This document shows, piece after piece, positions 20,512 to 30,660 of a DNA stretch of 41,524 nt. Numbering within the stretch: the stretch's first letter is position 1; every line of letters begins with the position of its first letter. The notes under the pieces are model-generated. The model did no database searches and was not told the DNA's origin. It was given only the letters and a program-made list of their open reading frames with translations. Location: assembly GCA_029204225.1 (NCBI GenBank), contig MU835142.1:1-41524 (forward strand), read 5' to 3'. This DNA is from Diphasiastrum complanatum (Eukaryota > Streptophyta > Lycopodiopsida > Lycopodiales > Lycopodiaceae). Position numbers and translations under genes: made by a program.

Positions 20512-23209
20512 GTAGTCATTGATTCAGGAGCAACATCACACATCACCTGCAACAAGAAGATCTTGATCGACTTCAGAGAGCTCAAAAATAACAGAGCAGT
20601 GATTCTAGGTGATGGGAGGGGACACGATGTCAAAGGCATCGACACCTACAGCTGCGGACACTGTCAGGCCAAGCAGAGCTGCCAGGAGCACTCTATGTGC
20701 CCTCACTTAGAAAAGATCTTCTATCTGTCTCCAAGATGGCAGATCTTGGTATTCGAGTTTTGTTCGATGGCAACACATGTCGTATGATCGAAAAAATGAC
20801 AAACAAGTTGCTGATGGTTGGATGCAGAGAAGGAAACCTCTACCAGGCCAAGATAATCAGCAATTTTGAAAGCATATTAAATGCATCAAAAAATGAAAAT
20901 CAGCTCTGGCATAGGAGAATGTATCGTCTGAATATGCGGAGCTTGTATGACATGAGCAGAAAAGACATAGTCACAGATCTCAAGATTTCAAGGTCCGAAA
21001 CTTAGTTCTGCGAAGCATGTCAGAAAGGCAAGCAACATCGGAATCCATTCACGCATGAGGGAAGAAGAGCCAAGGAAGCTCTTGAGCTCGTCCACTCTGA
21101 TGTTTGTGGACCGATGAAGATGCATTCGCTCTTAGGCTCGAGGTAGTTTCTGACGTTCATATGATTATAACCGGAAGACCACGATCTATTACTTAAAGAA
21201 TAAATCTGAAGTGTTTGATTCCTTCAAGAAGTTTGTGGCATTTGCAAAGCGACACACCTTGAAAAGGATACAAATGCTTAGATCTAACAACAGAGGTGAA
21301 TACAAATGCAAGAATTCTCAAAATTTTGCGAGGAATAGGGGATAGAACACCAGTTCACTCCTACATGCACACCAGAGGACAATGGTGTTGCCATGATGGC
21401 ACATGCTCAATTGCCAGGTCAATTCTGGATTGAGGCAATAGCTGCAGCTGTACACCTGTAGAATAGATCAACAATGACAATGTTGGATAACAAGACGCCA
21501 TACAAAATGTGGACAGGTAGAAAGTCTGATCTATCATACGTATGTGTGTTCGGATGTGTAGCCTATAAGCACATTCCAAAAGAAGAAATAAACAAGCTCG
21601 ATGACAAATCAGAACAAACAATCATGGTCGACTACTCGAATGGAACACAAGTGTACAGGGTCTACGATCCAATCACGAAGGAGGTTGTTTCGAGCAGAGA
21701 TGTGAAGTTTGATGAGTCCACATTCCTGGACTGAAAGATGAAAGAGGCCATGAGATCTTCACACTACTGCCCATTCAAGAGGGAGATCAAGGACAGTCAT
21801 CAAATTTGAATGTAGAGCCACAGACTCCAAAGCAGCAAGAAACAGAGGATCAACTCCACGAACAAGAAACATTCGAGTAGCGACAAAACAAACCTAGAAG
21901 GTCAACAAGACAAAGAAGACCTCCAAACTGCTACTCTGACAATCTTCAGTGGAGCGAAGACACACAGTTCGAGTACTGCAGCTTCACTGAAGAGCCAACA
22001 ACATGTCAAGAAGCTATCTAGAGTCCAAAGGGAGAATTCTGGAAGCAGACAATGTCAGACGGGATCAAGTCGATGAGGCAAAACGAGGCATGGACATTAG
22101 AGCCACTGCCAAAAAACAGAAAAATAGTCGACTGCAAGTGGGTGTACAAGAAAAAGATGAAATTAGATGGCACCATTGGCCACTACAAGGCAAGGATTTT
22201 GATTATTTCGACACATATTCGCCGATGGTCAAGATGACAAGCATACGACTACTCCTTGCATATGCCACACAGCACAATCTAGAAATTCACCAGATTGATG
22301 TGAAAACAGCCTTTCTCCACGGAGATCTAGAGGAGGAAATCTTCATGAAGCAGCTTGAAGGTTTTCAAGATTCCGACAATCGACAATATGTCTCCTATGG
22401 TCTGAAACAAGCATCACGAGCTTGGTATAAGAAGCTCGATGGTCTTTTGAAGTCTCTTCAATCCTACACAACCGGACTGTAATGTCTACATAAAAAGAGT
22501 AGGAAAAGATTTTGTGATACTGACAATCTTCATGGATGATTTCCTAATGATAGAAAATTTCTTGATGCTGATCAAAGACACGAAGAGTCAGATTTCTCAA
22601 AGTTATGAAATCACAGATCTTGAAGAAGCAACGCAATGCCTCGGGCTGGAGATCAGAAGAGATCGAACAAAGGGCAAAATACACTTGAGTTAGTCAGAAT
22701 ACACCAGAAAGGTGCTCAAGTAGTACCACATGATGGACTGCAAAGAGAAGGCCGCACCAATAATAACTGGAGCCAAGCTCAAGAAGCAAGATTGCCCAAA
22801 AACGGAAGAGGAAGAACAGAAGATGGCAGGTATACCCTACCAAAACTTAATCGGTAGTATGATGTACCTTACAATTTGTACCAGACCCGATCTAGCTTTC
22901 TCTGTTTACGCCTTGAAACAATTCTCTTCCAATACTGGCCTGACACATTGGCAAATGGCAAAACGAATCCTATAGTATTTGAACGGTACCCGAGATATGG
23001 GATTAACCTATAGAGCTGAAAATGAAGAAAAAGGATTTGAGCTGCACCACTACAATGATGTGAGTTGGGCGAGCTGCAAAGATGACATACTAGAAACGAA
23101 AGAGCTGTGCATGAAAGTCTGCCAACGAGCAGAACACAACGAAAGAGCAAAGCGTCAGGCCGCCAACGAGCCAGACACTAACGATCTCGCTCCCAAATCA
23201 AACAGATAA
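20512..23209 (+). pseudogene. pol: Copia family B pol fragment (protease to truncated RNase H)
   Basis: It begins abruptly in the protease (VVIDSGATSHITC), with no gag, leader or LTR. Protease/integrase follow in shifting frames: SLRKDLLSVSKMADLGI, QLWHRRMYRLNMRSL, FCEACQKGKQHR, LELVHSDVCGPM. The later integrase core reads LRSNNRGEY where DNGGEY is usual, so a catalytic Asp is Asn. RT has QIDVKTAFLHGDLEEEIF (22290-22335), YGLKQASRAWYKKLDG and FMDD (near 22530), so both active-site Asp are retained, but stops and frameshifts surround them. RNase H is present to HYNDVSWASCKDD (23050-23090) and then stops. Relative to family A it is a distinct Copia lineage. The left edge joins the truncated LTR of the LARD-like element with no spacer. 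Confidence 0.9.
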
Positions 23210-23391
23210 TACAGTTGCTCTATTTTCGTCCATCTCCTTGTCTTGTGCCATCTGTCTTGATTGTTAGAATAGAATGTGTTCTGTGATGTGCAGTTGTGTG
23301 TCTAGATTCCTGTGAAGCCTCTGCGCAAAAGAAAATCCAAAGGCACAAAATCATTCGCGACAACGAAAACAAATAAGAAACAGTTTCGCGA
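23210..23391. other. Tail of Copia-B, possible LTR start
   Basis: Non-coding sequence after the truncated RNase H. TGTTAGAATAGAATG at 23262 resembles a Copia LTR start, but no convincing purine tract precedes it and no second copy exists here. It contains TTCGCGACA words near 23355-23395, reminiscent of the palindromic words in the family-A LTR. It ends abruptly where Copia-C coding begins. Confidence 0.4.
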
Positions 23392-24311
23392 CATTCGAAA
23401 TGACCGATTTAAGCCTTGTGCACTACTTTTTGGGAATCAAGATCACAAGAGACAGAGCAAAGAGAAGTATCACATTAAGTCAAGAAAGGTATCTAACCAA
23501 TGTACTCTACAAGTATGGCTTGAAAAACTACAAGTCAATAGACTCGCCTATGGACCCAAGATTGAAACTGTCAAAGGATATGTGCTCAAAAAGCAATGCA
23601 GAGAAGAAAGAGATGTGCAAATACTCCTACCAGCCAATAGTTGGATCAATCATGTATGCCATGGTCTACACTAGACCTGATCTAGCATTTACATTCAGCA
23701 CATTATCACAGTTTATGTCAAATCTCGACCTACCTCACTAGAAAGCTCTACTCATAGTATTAAGATACATTCAAGCCACTAAGCACTATGCTTTGTGTTA
23801 TAATGAAAATACAGAGGATGCTTTTGACATTACTTACTTATTTTGACTCGGATTGGGTTGGTAATTTGGACACAAAACAATTTACATCTGGCTATCTTTG
23901 TTTTCTAGAGGAGGACCCATTTTGTGAAATAATCAAAAGCAAAAATGCATTTTCTCATCCTCCACAGAATTAGAATATGTCGCAGCTACCTATACAGTGA
24001 AGAAAATTATCTGGCTCAAAACATTGCTTCAAAATCTTATGATCTCTCAAATTAGTCCAACTATATTCTATTGCGACAATCAGAGCTGCATTGCTCAATC
24101 TCTAAATCCACGAACTCACTCTAGAACTAAACACATTCAAGTTCAATTTCATTTACTTAGAGAGAAAGTTCAAAACATAGACATTGAATTAAATTACTGT
24201 CCTATTGCCAGTATGTTGGCTGATATCTTGACTAAGTCTCTGTCAAGAGAAAAGTATGTTGCATTATGTAGCTTGCTTAATTTCATTCAGGATCCTAGGA
24301 GTAAAGCTTAA
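23392..24311 (+). pseudogene. pol: Copia family C RT/RNase H fragment
   Basis: It starts mid-RT at FEMTDLSLVHYFLGIKI, then LSQERYLTNVLYKYGL, PIVGSIMYAMVYTRPDLAF (near 23640-23690), LRYIQATKHYAL, YFDSDWVGNLDTKQFTSGYL, EYVAATYTVKKIIWLK, FYCDNQSCIAQSLNP, RTKHIQVQFHLLRE and ADILTKSL. These are the last third of RT and all RNase H blocks, with the catalytic DSD, E and D residues visible. One TAG (near 23741, where Trp is usual) and frameshifts near 23840 and 23955 break it. The C-terminus (to 24311) is complete and is followed by the purine tract AAGGAGGAG and an LTR. It belongs to a lineage different from families A and B. Confidence 0.92.
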
Positions 24312-24318
24312 GGAGGAG

Positions 24319-25000
24319 TGTTGGAATTAAGCATCAGTCCAACTCACCAGAATTCAACTCACCAAAATTTGAGTAATCAGAACTCGAATCATTCGAGTTT
24401 GTCCTGAGCACCAGTACACTATGTAAATATGAACTCTCTCTCTCCAACGACATAAGTCAAACATCTGTGCAATCAATCAACTGGAGCAAAAGCAGGGTCG
24501 ACAATGAACTCTTTCGAGTTCGAAGTCTTCAAGTTCTTCATTTTTTTTTTTTGATCTTGTTTGAATTAAAGATCTTCGAGTTCGAGATCCACATCATCCA
24601 CACTGCCCTGTACGATGTAAACGACGTCATAGTTCACTTTAGCACATTTTAGTAACTGCATTGTTTCACGCTCATTGCCCACACAATCATTGTAATTGTT
24701 GCATGTATATATACATAATGACAGATCACAAAACTAATGATGATGATGATACACATGCAATTGGAGAAGAGTGAATCAAAGTTCATGTTCGAACTCCATT
24801 GTCTTGATTATTTGATTCCTTAGAATTAGAGATTTTCGAGAAAGTGAAAGCTATTCAAGGACTAGAGATAGTTATTTAATCTGTAGCTAGCTAAGTAAGA
24901 TCACTACACATAGTCCATCACTATTGTAAACCATTCTTGGACACAGGATCATGATCTGATCATTGTATTCACAATAAGCTTAATTCAGATTCTCTATTTT
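24319..25000 (+). repeat. Probable 3' LTR of Copia-C (right end approximate)
   Basis: TGTTGGAATTAAGC begins right after AAGGAGGAG, the normal Copia junction. The LTR contains a perfect 19-base hairpin AACTCGAATCATTCGAGTT (24381-24399) and more TTCGAGTTCGA words at about 24507 and 24567. Its right end cannot be fixed because no second LTR is present; 25000 is a guess. Confidence 0.6.
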
Positions 25001-25580
25001 CTTATGTGTATTCCACTGTGAATGATTTCTGATGTCTTTCTTTCTCGATTGATGCTCACTCAATTAGGAATGTCTAATCTAAAAGGAAGCATGGCTATCT
25101 CATACACCTAATTTTTTTGCTCCCTTCATGGTTGTCTTTGACACCTACCAGACCTTCTTCCACTCAATCTAAGTCAATGTTGATGTTGTAGTTTGGTAAA
25201 GTTCTTGTTATAATTCTCTATGTTGGAGCTTTGTTTCCTATTCTACACCTAATCTCTTCAAGAGCCCTTCGATAGAGTGGTGGGACGATCAATAGCACAA
25301 AGGATAATAGATCCACAGATCTTGAGGTCTGTTCCGACCTCTACTGCGAGATCATTCCCACCCCAGTTGATAATTCTACCCATTATCCTGTTGACAGTTG
25401 TTACCAGTTGTAAGTAGTTGTAGGCTAGTCTATAGTCAACTACTAGTTTTCTCTCTCTCTATATTCAGGATTTATTGTACTATCTTTCATTCAGTGTAAC
25501 AGTATGATGGTGTGTTCTTCCTCTTTCTCTTGGTGATTTCTTATGGTGATTGATTGATAGTGCTCATCAGATTATTGACA
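25001..25580. other. Intervening sequence, possible short solo LTR
   Basis: No gene recognised. A segment from about 25389 (TGTTGACAG) to 25580 (TTATTGACA) has TG...CA ends, a promoter-like CTCTCTCTATATTCAGG stretch and a TTGTACTATC region, so it might be a small solo LTR or TRIM. Evidence is weak, and no target duplication was found. Confidence 0.3.
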
Positions 25581-27331
25581 GCTCTATCACAAGCAAGAAA
25601 ACAATGGGAATCCTTTGGTTGTCCGCCAAAGCCAACAGGAGGGCACTCCATAGCAAACTCAAAATGGAAGGTGATCCTTGTACATATGCTATGTTTTTTT
25701 TAAATCTTTTCTATTAGCAGATTTTAAGTAATAAAGATTTATTCATGCATTTTTAAATTGCAAGCATATTTATGATATTTCCTTGTCCTACTAAATGTTG
25801 TGCAGGAATTCATGGAGGCAATAAAGGTTACATTGGAAGCAATAAATGCAAGAAGTGACTTGCATATGCTTTTGAGTAGCGATTTTATTTTCAATAGGTG
25901 GTTAAATATTATGGAGAAGTACATAATTTGAGAAATTGCAAACAACAGGGGTGAGCATTCCAATAAGAATTCAAATGAGTTTGCAAAAGGTTAAAAGATG
26001 CAAGTGGATGGTACCACACAATTATCTCCCAGCATGTTTCGTTGTATTCAAGGATTGCTTGATGATGAGGTTTTAAAGATACAAGAAATGATATTTTGTG
26101 GCACCATATTGTTAAAAAAGGCAAAAGTAGTAACAGAGTACAAAGACATGGAAGATGTGGCTACAAGTTTCAAGTATAATAGAGCACTAAAGAATGGAAT
26201 TGTGGAGTACTTAAAGAGCATCTCTGGCGAAAGGAAGCTACAATATGATGAGGTTTCAAAAAAATACAATATCACAAAAGAGCTTTATGATAAGATGTAT
26301 AGTTGGAGCAAAGATTGGATGAAGGAGTCAATTAACAAAGCAAAAAATAGACACCTCTACCTGAAGTTGTGAAGAATGAACTACGTCTTGCACATGCGAA
26401 GGCATTTGGAGAACAACAACGTCTACATTTTGAAAGGCCTTGGAGGATTTTCAACACAGAGGAATTAATCTCATGCTTTACAGATGTGATAACAGCATGT
26501 GGTGATTCTAATCACATTGGGTTAGTGCTTGTAGATACTACATCACAAGGGCCTCAGTACGAGTGGACCACAGATGCTTTTGAAAGGTTGGTGGAATGCA
26601 TTGCTAGCATTATCTTGGGTAATTCTTATGTCTTGGTTGCACTAGTATCTTATGGACTAGTTCTGAGTGCTTTGGATACTACTTTACGACACATTGTTGG
26701 TTCCGTTCATCTAGAGTATGGATCATACACGAGAGGGGATGCATGTAAAAAAGGTACACAAGTAGCCATGATCTTGTTGTGTTGATGGCAATGATCTCAA
26801 AGACAGAGGACAAAACCATATGGGATTCTCTTAATAGCAATATTGTCCATTATATATGATGAAGATGAAAGTGAAGAGGAAAAAGAATCACCATCAAAAT
26901 CAATGTCAGCTTCAAAAACAAAATTTGGATTGTTTGAGAAGCCTATAACATATGAGAGTTGTGCACTAAGCGGAGGTTGTACCAGCAAATATCCCAAAGA
27001 CCGCACATTCTTTTCTATGCTTGTTTCCTCATTTTGCCAACATGGAAAAGTTGTTGTAGATGCATTTACTAGAGGATTCGCCATGAAAGAGGCCGTACGT
27101 AGCGAGAGGAAGACAATTGTGTTTGTAAGTAATTCTTCTGAGAAAGATTTGCTTGAAAGTTATGTTTCCATGATGGTTGAAAGCTTGCTTAAGGTTAATG
27201 CTATGGCTATCCACCTTGGTTTGGATAAAGATAACTTTAGTGAAAAACAAGCAAAAGATCATATCCAATTCCTTATTGCAAGAATGGAAAGAGAAAGGGG
27301 ATTGAGAACAACAGAGTCAATAGAAATGTAA
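25581..27331 (+). pseudogene. Methyltransferase-like transposon ORF (beta-class N4/N6 motif order), with intron
   Basis: Exon 1 (to 25670) reads RKQWESFGCPPKPTGGHSI and joins in phase to exon 2 (25806, KEFMEAIKVTLEAINARSDL) if a GT-AG intron at 25671-25805 is removed. Exon 2 stays in one frame to about 26345 with two stops, then a frameshift leads into ELRLAHAKAFGEQQRLHF. The segment at 26455-26760 (CFTDVITACGDSNHIGLVLVD, then EWTTDAFERLVECIASIILG and HLEYGSYTRGDACKKG) is laid out like motif IV onward of an amino-methyltransferase, but the D-P-P-Y signature reads DTTS. The block at 26990-27160 (YPKDRTFFSMLVSSF, KVVVDAFTRGFAMKEAV, RKTIVFVSN) is laid out like motifs X and I, with the FxGxG loop altered. 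This IV-then-I order is that of the beta class. A shift near 26765 is undone near 26845. Catalysis is unlikely; function and family are inferred from motif order only. Confidence 0.55.
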
Positions 27332-27689
27332 ATGTTGTCCAAATTGCCTTCAACTCTATGTAATGTTCAAAGTATATGCCTAATGTTCAAACTCTATGTA
27401 ACAATTCTTCTATTTTATATTAGAATTATAATATGAATTTTGATGAAGCAATTTCAAATTGTTGAATTATTATATTTCGTCTTTATGTTTGTTATGCAAT
27501 CACTTTATCTATAATTTGTCAATTTATTAGTATTGATGTCTTTATTCTCATTCTCTTTATTCTCATTTGTACTCAACTTCCATAGAGATATTTTGGACTA
27601 ATGGCAACACATAATCAAAGACCAAGAGGAACCATTGATGTGAGCCAGGATGAAGGCAAACAGCTTGTTTGGTGTGGGCCATGTGATGT
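27332..27689. other. AT-rich spacer with one short coding-like ORF
   Basis: Positions 27332-27600 are AT-rich and look like a 3' untranslated region or intron. An ATG at 27601 opens a 46-codon frame beginning MATHNQRPRGTIDVSQDEGK and continuing QLVWCGPCDVL, whose composition is more protein-like than its surroundings. It might be the first exon of a second transposon gene with a CxxC finger, but the evidence is slight. Confidence 0.3.
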
Positions 27690-28732
27690 CCTAGTATCAG
27701 ATCAGCACACATGTGTACAGATCAGTAATGAGGCAATATAGGAGGCGTGCGCTGAACCGATAACCCAAGAATGAAAGTCGGCAGTCGATAGCGGATCAAT
27801 GCGCAGGTGAGTATAGGCCATTATTTGTTGTGTAATGTTTTTAGATTGAATCTGAGTCTTCATACTTTTCCCATGCTGATCTTTGTTTTTTGGATGGTCA
27901 CACACTTTGAAATCTTTGTAGATTAGAAGCGGCATGGCTGCCATGCCAAAGGAAAAATCTAGATTATTCTCTCTGAAAATTAAAATATTTGTTTGGTTTT
28001 CATTTAGTACCAGAGGCCATTCGCAGACCCAACATCAGATCAGCGCTACAGAATGTAGGTTGGATGCGCCGAATCGATATCAAATAGAAAAGTTGGAAAC
28101 TAGGCGATAGCGGATGGGCGCGCGAGAGTTTGGAATAGGAATATCACGATTGGGTCGGGCACGCTGATCCGATACTGCCTATTGTAAAAACAAAAAATGG
28201 TAACTTTTAAAAGACAGCTCGGATTGAGACAATTACAGCACCATTATAAAGCCCTCGATGAGGGCTTTTCAATGACACCCAATTTGATCCAGTTTTGAGC
28301 ATTCTCGGTCAAAATTTTGGGTGGTCAATAGTCACCGGTCAACCTAATATCGGATTGGCACGCGGTTGACCAGTTTGACCCGGTCAAACCCTAAGGGCGC
28401 GCGTCGATCCAATATTAGGGTTTTTATTTTTATTTCTATTTATTTATTTATTTTGTGAAAGAGCTCGACGAGAATTTGCAACGGCACTAGAATGACCTAA
28501 TTTTGAGCTACGGATCAAAAGTTATAGGCAGTCAAAGTTTTTGTGTTGTCAAGTTGGGTGTCATTGAAAAGCTCTCATCGAGGGCTTTCTAATAGCACTG
28601 AAATCATCTTAATCTGAGCTGTCTTTCAAAAGTTACCATTTTTTTTTTTTACAACAGACAATATCGGATCAACGTGCACAACCCAATCATGATATTCCTA
28701 TTCTAGACCCCGCCCATCCGCTGTAGCCTAGT
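27690..28732. repeat. Cluster of ATATCGGATCAGCGCGC-like motifs in both orientations
   Basis: Close matches lie at about 27690, 27750 (inverted), 27790, 28028, 28055 (inverted), 28103, 28160 (inverted), 28351, 28405 (inverted), 28663 and 28710 (inverted). Examples are AGTATCAGATCAGCACAC, CTAATATCGGATTGGCACGC and ACAATATCGGATCAACGTGC. The GC-rich half makes the words stand out from the AT-rich background. Arrays like this near transposon ends are typical binding sites for transposase in CACTA- and Mutator-type elements; that role here is inference. Confidence 0.65.
28099..28732. mobile_element. 634-bp element with about 185-bp terminal inverted repeats
   Basis: The left arm 28099-28283 pairs with the right arm 28550-28732. 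Tips read ACTAGGCGATAGCGGATGGG and, inverted on the right, ACTAGGCTACAGCGGATGGG. Within each arm are AATAGGAATATCA.GATTGGGT, AATGGTAACTTTT.AAAGACAG and CTTTTCAATGACACCCAA. Each arm also holds a 9-bp-stem hairpin (AAAGCCCTCGATGAGGGCTT at 28248; AAAGCTCTCATCGAGGGCTT at 28568). A smaller inverted pair (CTAATATCGGATTGG / CCAATATTAG) lies at the centre. There is no ORF. It is a non-autonomous MITE- or foldback-type DNA element. A target duplication could not be identified, so the outer ends may extend slightly. Confidence 0.85.
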
Positions 28733-28854
28733 AGAAGGTCAACACTAGCCACCAATGATGATGTGGTAAATTAATGGAATCTTAGCCAAAGTGGATATGG
28801 ATAAGCACTATGACCTGTCTCACACGTGTTGGAAGTGGCTTAGAGAGAGAGTAT

Positions 28855-30660
28855 GATTCTCAACAGACTTATCAGTGACCAAGACATTTTCAGCCACAAC
28901 CGTCAGGCCCACAACAATTTCAGCCTAGACAACCTTATGTAGTAAATCAACCTTAGCCACAAGCACCTGCTCACTATGTTATTCCCGACTATGTTGATCC
29001 AGCTACATATTATGTTGAAGAAACCTAAGATGCTAGCTATCGAGTGGACCCAATATACCAATATGACGCCATGGTTGTCACTTACGATCCAAACTAGCCA
29101 TACTATGCAGCTCAACAAGTAAGTTATGCGGCACACCCCATGTCTGCCTTGAGGGGTTGTTTTGTTTGTGCTGGCAGACATCCTAGCATCCGTTGTCCCG
29201 ATAAGCTCAAATTTCCACCCGTATGTGATAACTGCGGAATCGAGCATCATACGAAAGACTGCCCAAATTGACCTAAACCTTCTATCCTAGTTCATTCAGT
29301 TCACGTTGAGACCTTACCAGCTATGGTCATGATTAGAGCTCAGAAAGCAGCCAACTACAAAATGGATAGACGACCTAATAGAGACAAGAGTTAGACATCA
29401 TGGACACGATTCAAGACTTAGCTCCCAAACTTTCTAAAGTCACCTTACACCTTACAAACCCATTCATCGATCAAGGAAACATCAAGCTTCCAACCACCCA
29501 TGCAAACTCACGAGTAGTATCTGCTATACTCGATGGGAGATCTGGAGTGAATATCATATCCACTTCACTCATGAAAAAATGAGGACCACAAGATCGTTTG
29601 AATAGGCCAAATTGTCAACTCCAAATGGCCAATCAAAGTGTTGTTTGACCACAAGGTGTGATACCAAACGTATTGGTCAAAATCGTCGGGCTGAAAATTA
29701 CACTTGATCTAGTTGTTTTGGACATTTCAAAAAATAACGCGTACTCTTGTGAACTCTTCTTTGGTCACCCTTGGCTTTCTAATGCCAGCATAATACGCAA
29801 CTAGAATAAGGGATGAGTCACATTTAGCAATTGAGACTAGTCAGTGACCATCGATTTCAGAGGAAAGATCAAACCTACATGCATAATAGATTGGATCTTC
29901 CACTACCGAATCCCTATTGGAACCATACTGTGAAACTCAAGAAATGGGGCATGACACGCAACCTACTGATATCACCAACTAGAGTCATAGTTTAGCAACA
30001 ATTGATTGTGTTAACGCAGAATATTATTCCTTAAATACTGGTAGTTCAGATAACGAAGACGGGCCAGGTGAACTATCTATCACTTTGGATACTCCCATCT
30101 TTAATGTCCGATTTATGGAAATTCTCCCACACATTGATGATTTGTTAAATGTTGCTTGGCTACCGACTAATGAATCAATTTCATTGTATGTAGATGAAAA
30201 AAACATTTTACATTCCTATCCACCCCATGACCTAGAAGAAATTTTTGACATGGCTGTATTACAATACATGGGAGTGCTTCCACAACATCTTTCCTTGGAA
30301 TCTCCTAAACCTTTATCGTCATTAGCAACAGTAAGCAGGGTAAAGACTAAGCCTATTAAGACTTACCGTGTCAAGAGACCTACCTTAGAGTGGGACATCC
30401 ATGAATCGGAGTCACTTTTTGAGTTAGATGAGTCTCTTCTGCATGAAGTACCTGATCCTAAACCCCATCTGCAAAAAGACCAATCATCATTTTCTACTGA
30501 CACTCTAGAAAGAAAAATGGCTATGAAAGAGAAAATGAAGTGTCTCATTGTAATGGAACCACTCAAGGATTGGACGCAGGTGTGTGACAATGCACCTTCT
30601 GGTCAAGCATTTCCACCATCTCCACCATCAGCTACCAACCTTCCACTTCCAAGTCTATGA
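28855..30660 (+). pseudogene. gag-pro: Ty3-type gag-protease with acidic C-terminal tail
   Basis: A Gln/Pro/Tyr-rich linker (28855-29130) leads to two CX2CX3HX4C knuckles, CFVCAGRHPSIRC and CDNCGIEHHTKDC (29160-29270). A protease follows near 29505, where the usual DGGSGVNVI reads DGRSGVNII, with ELFFGHPWLSNA downstream (29750), the usual G-R-PWL partner motif. From about 29930 to 30660 a frame with a single stop encodes an acidic, Pro/Ser-containing tail (LPHIDDLLNVAWLPTNES, EWDIHESESLFELDESLLHE). This tail is much less damaged than the gag part. No RT or integrase follows. Stops in the gag and protease part are CAG, CAA, CGA or TGG changed to TAG, TAA or TGA. The capsid N-terminus is missing on the left. 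The element is either deleted for RT onward or a non-autonomous gag-protease type. Confidence 0.8.

Noticed and set aside
26797-27268. Minus-strand frames opposite the methyltransferase-like ORF
   Set aside because: Antisense shadows of the longer, motif-bearing plus-strand frame.
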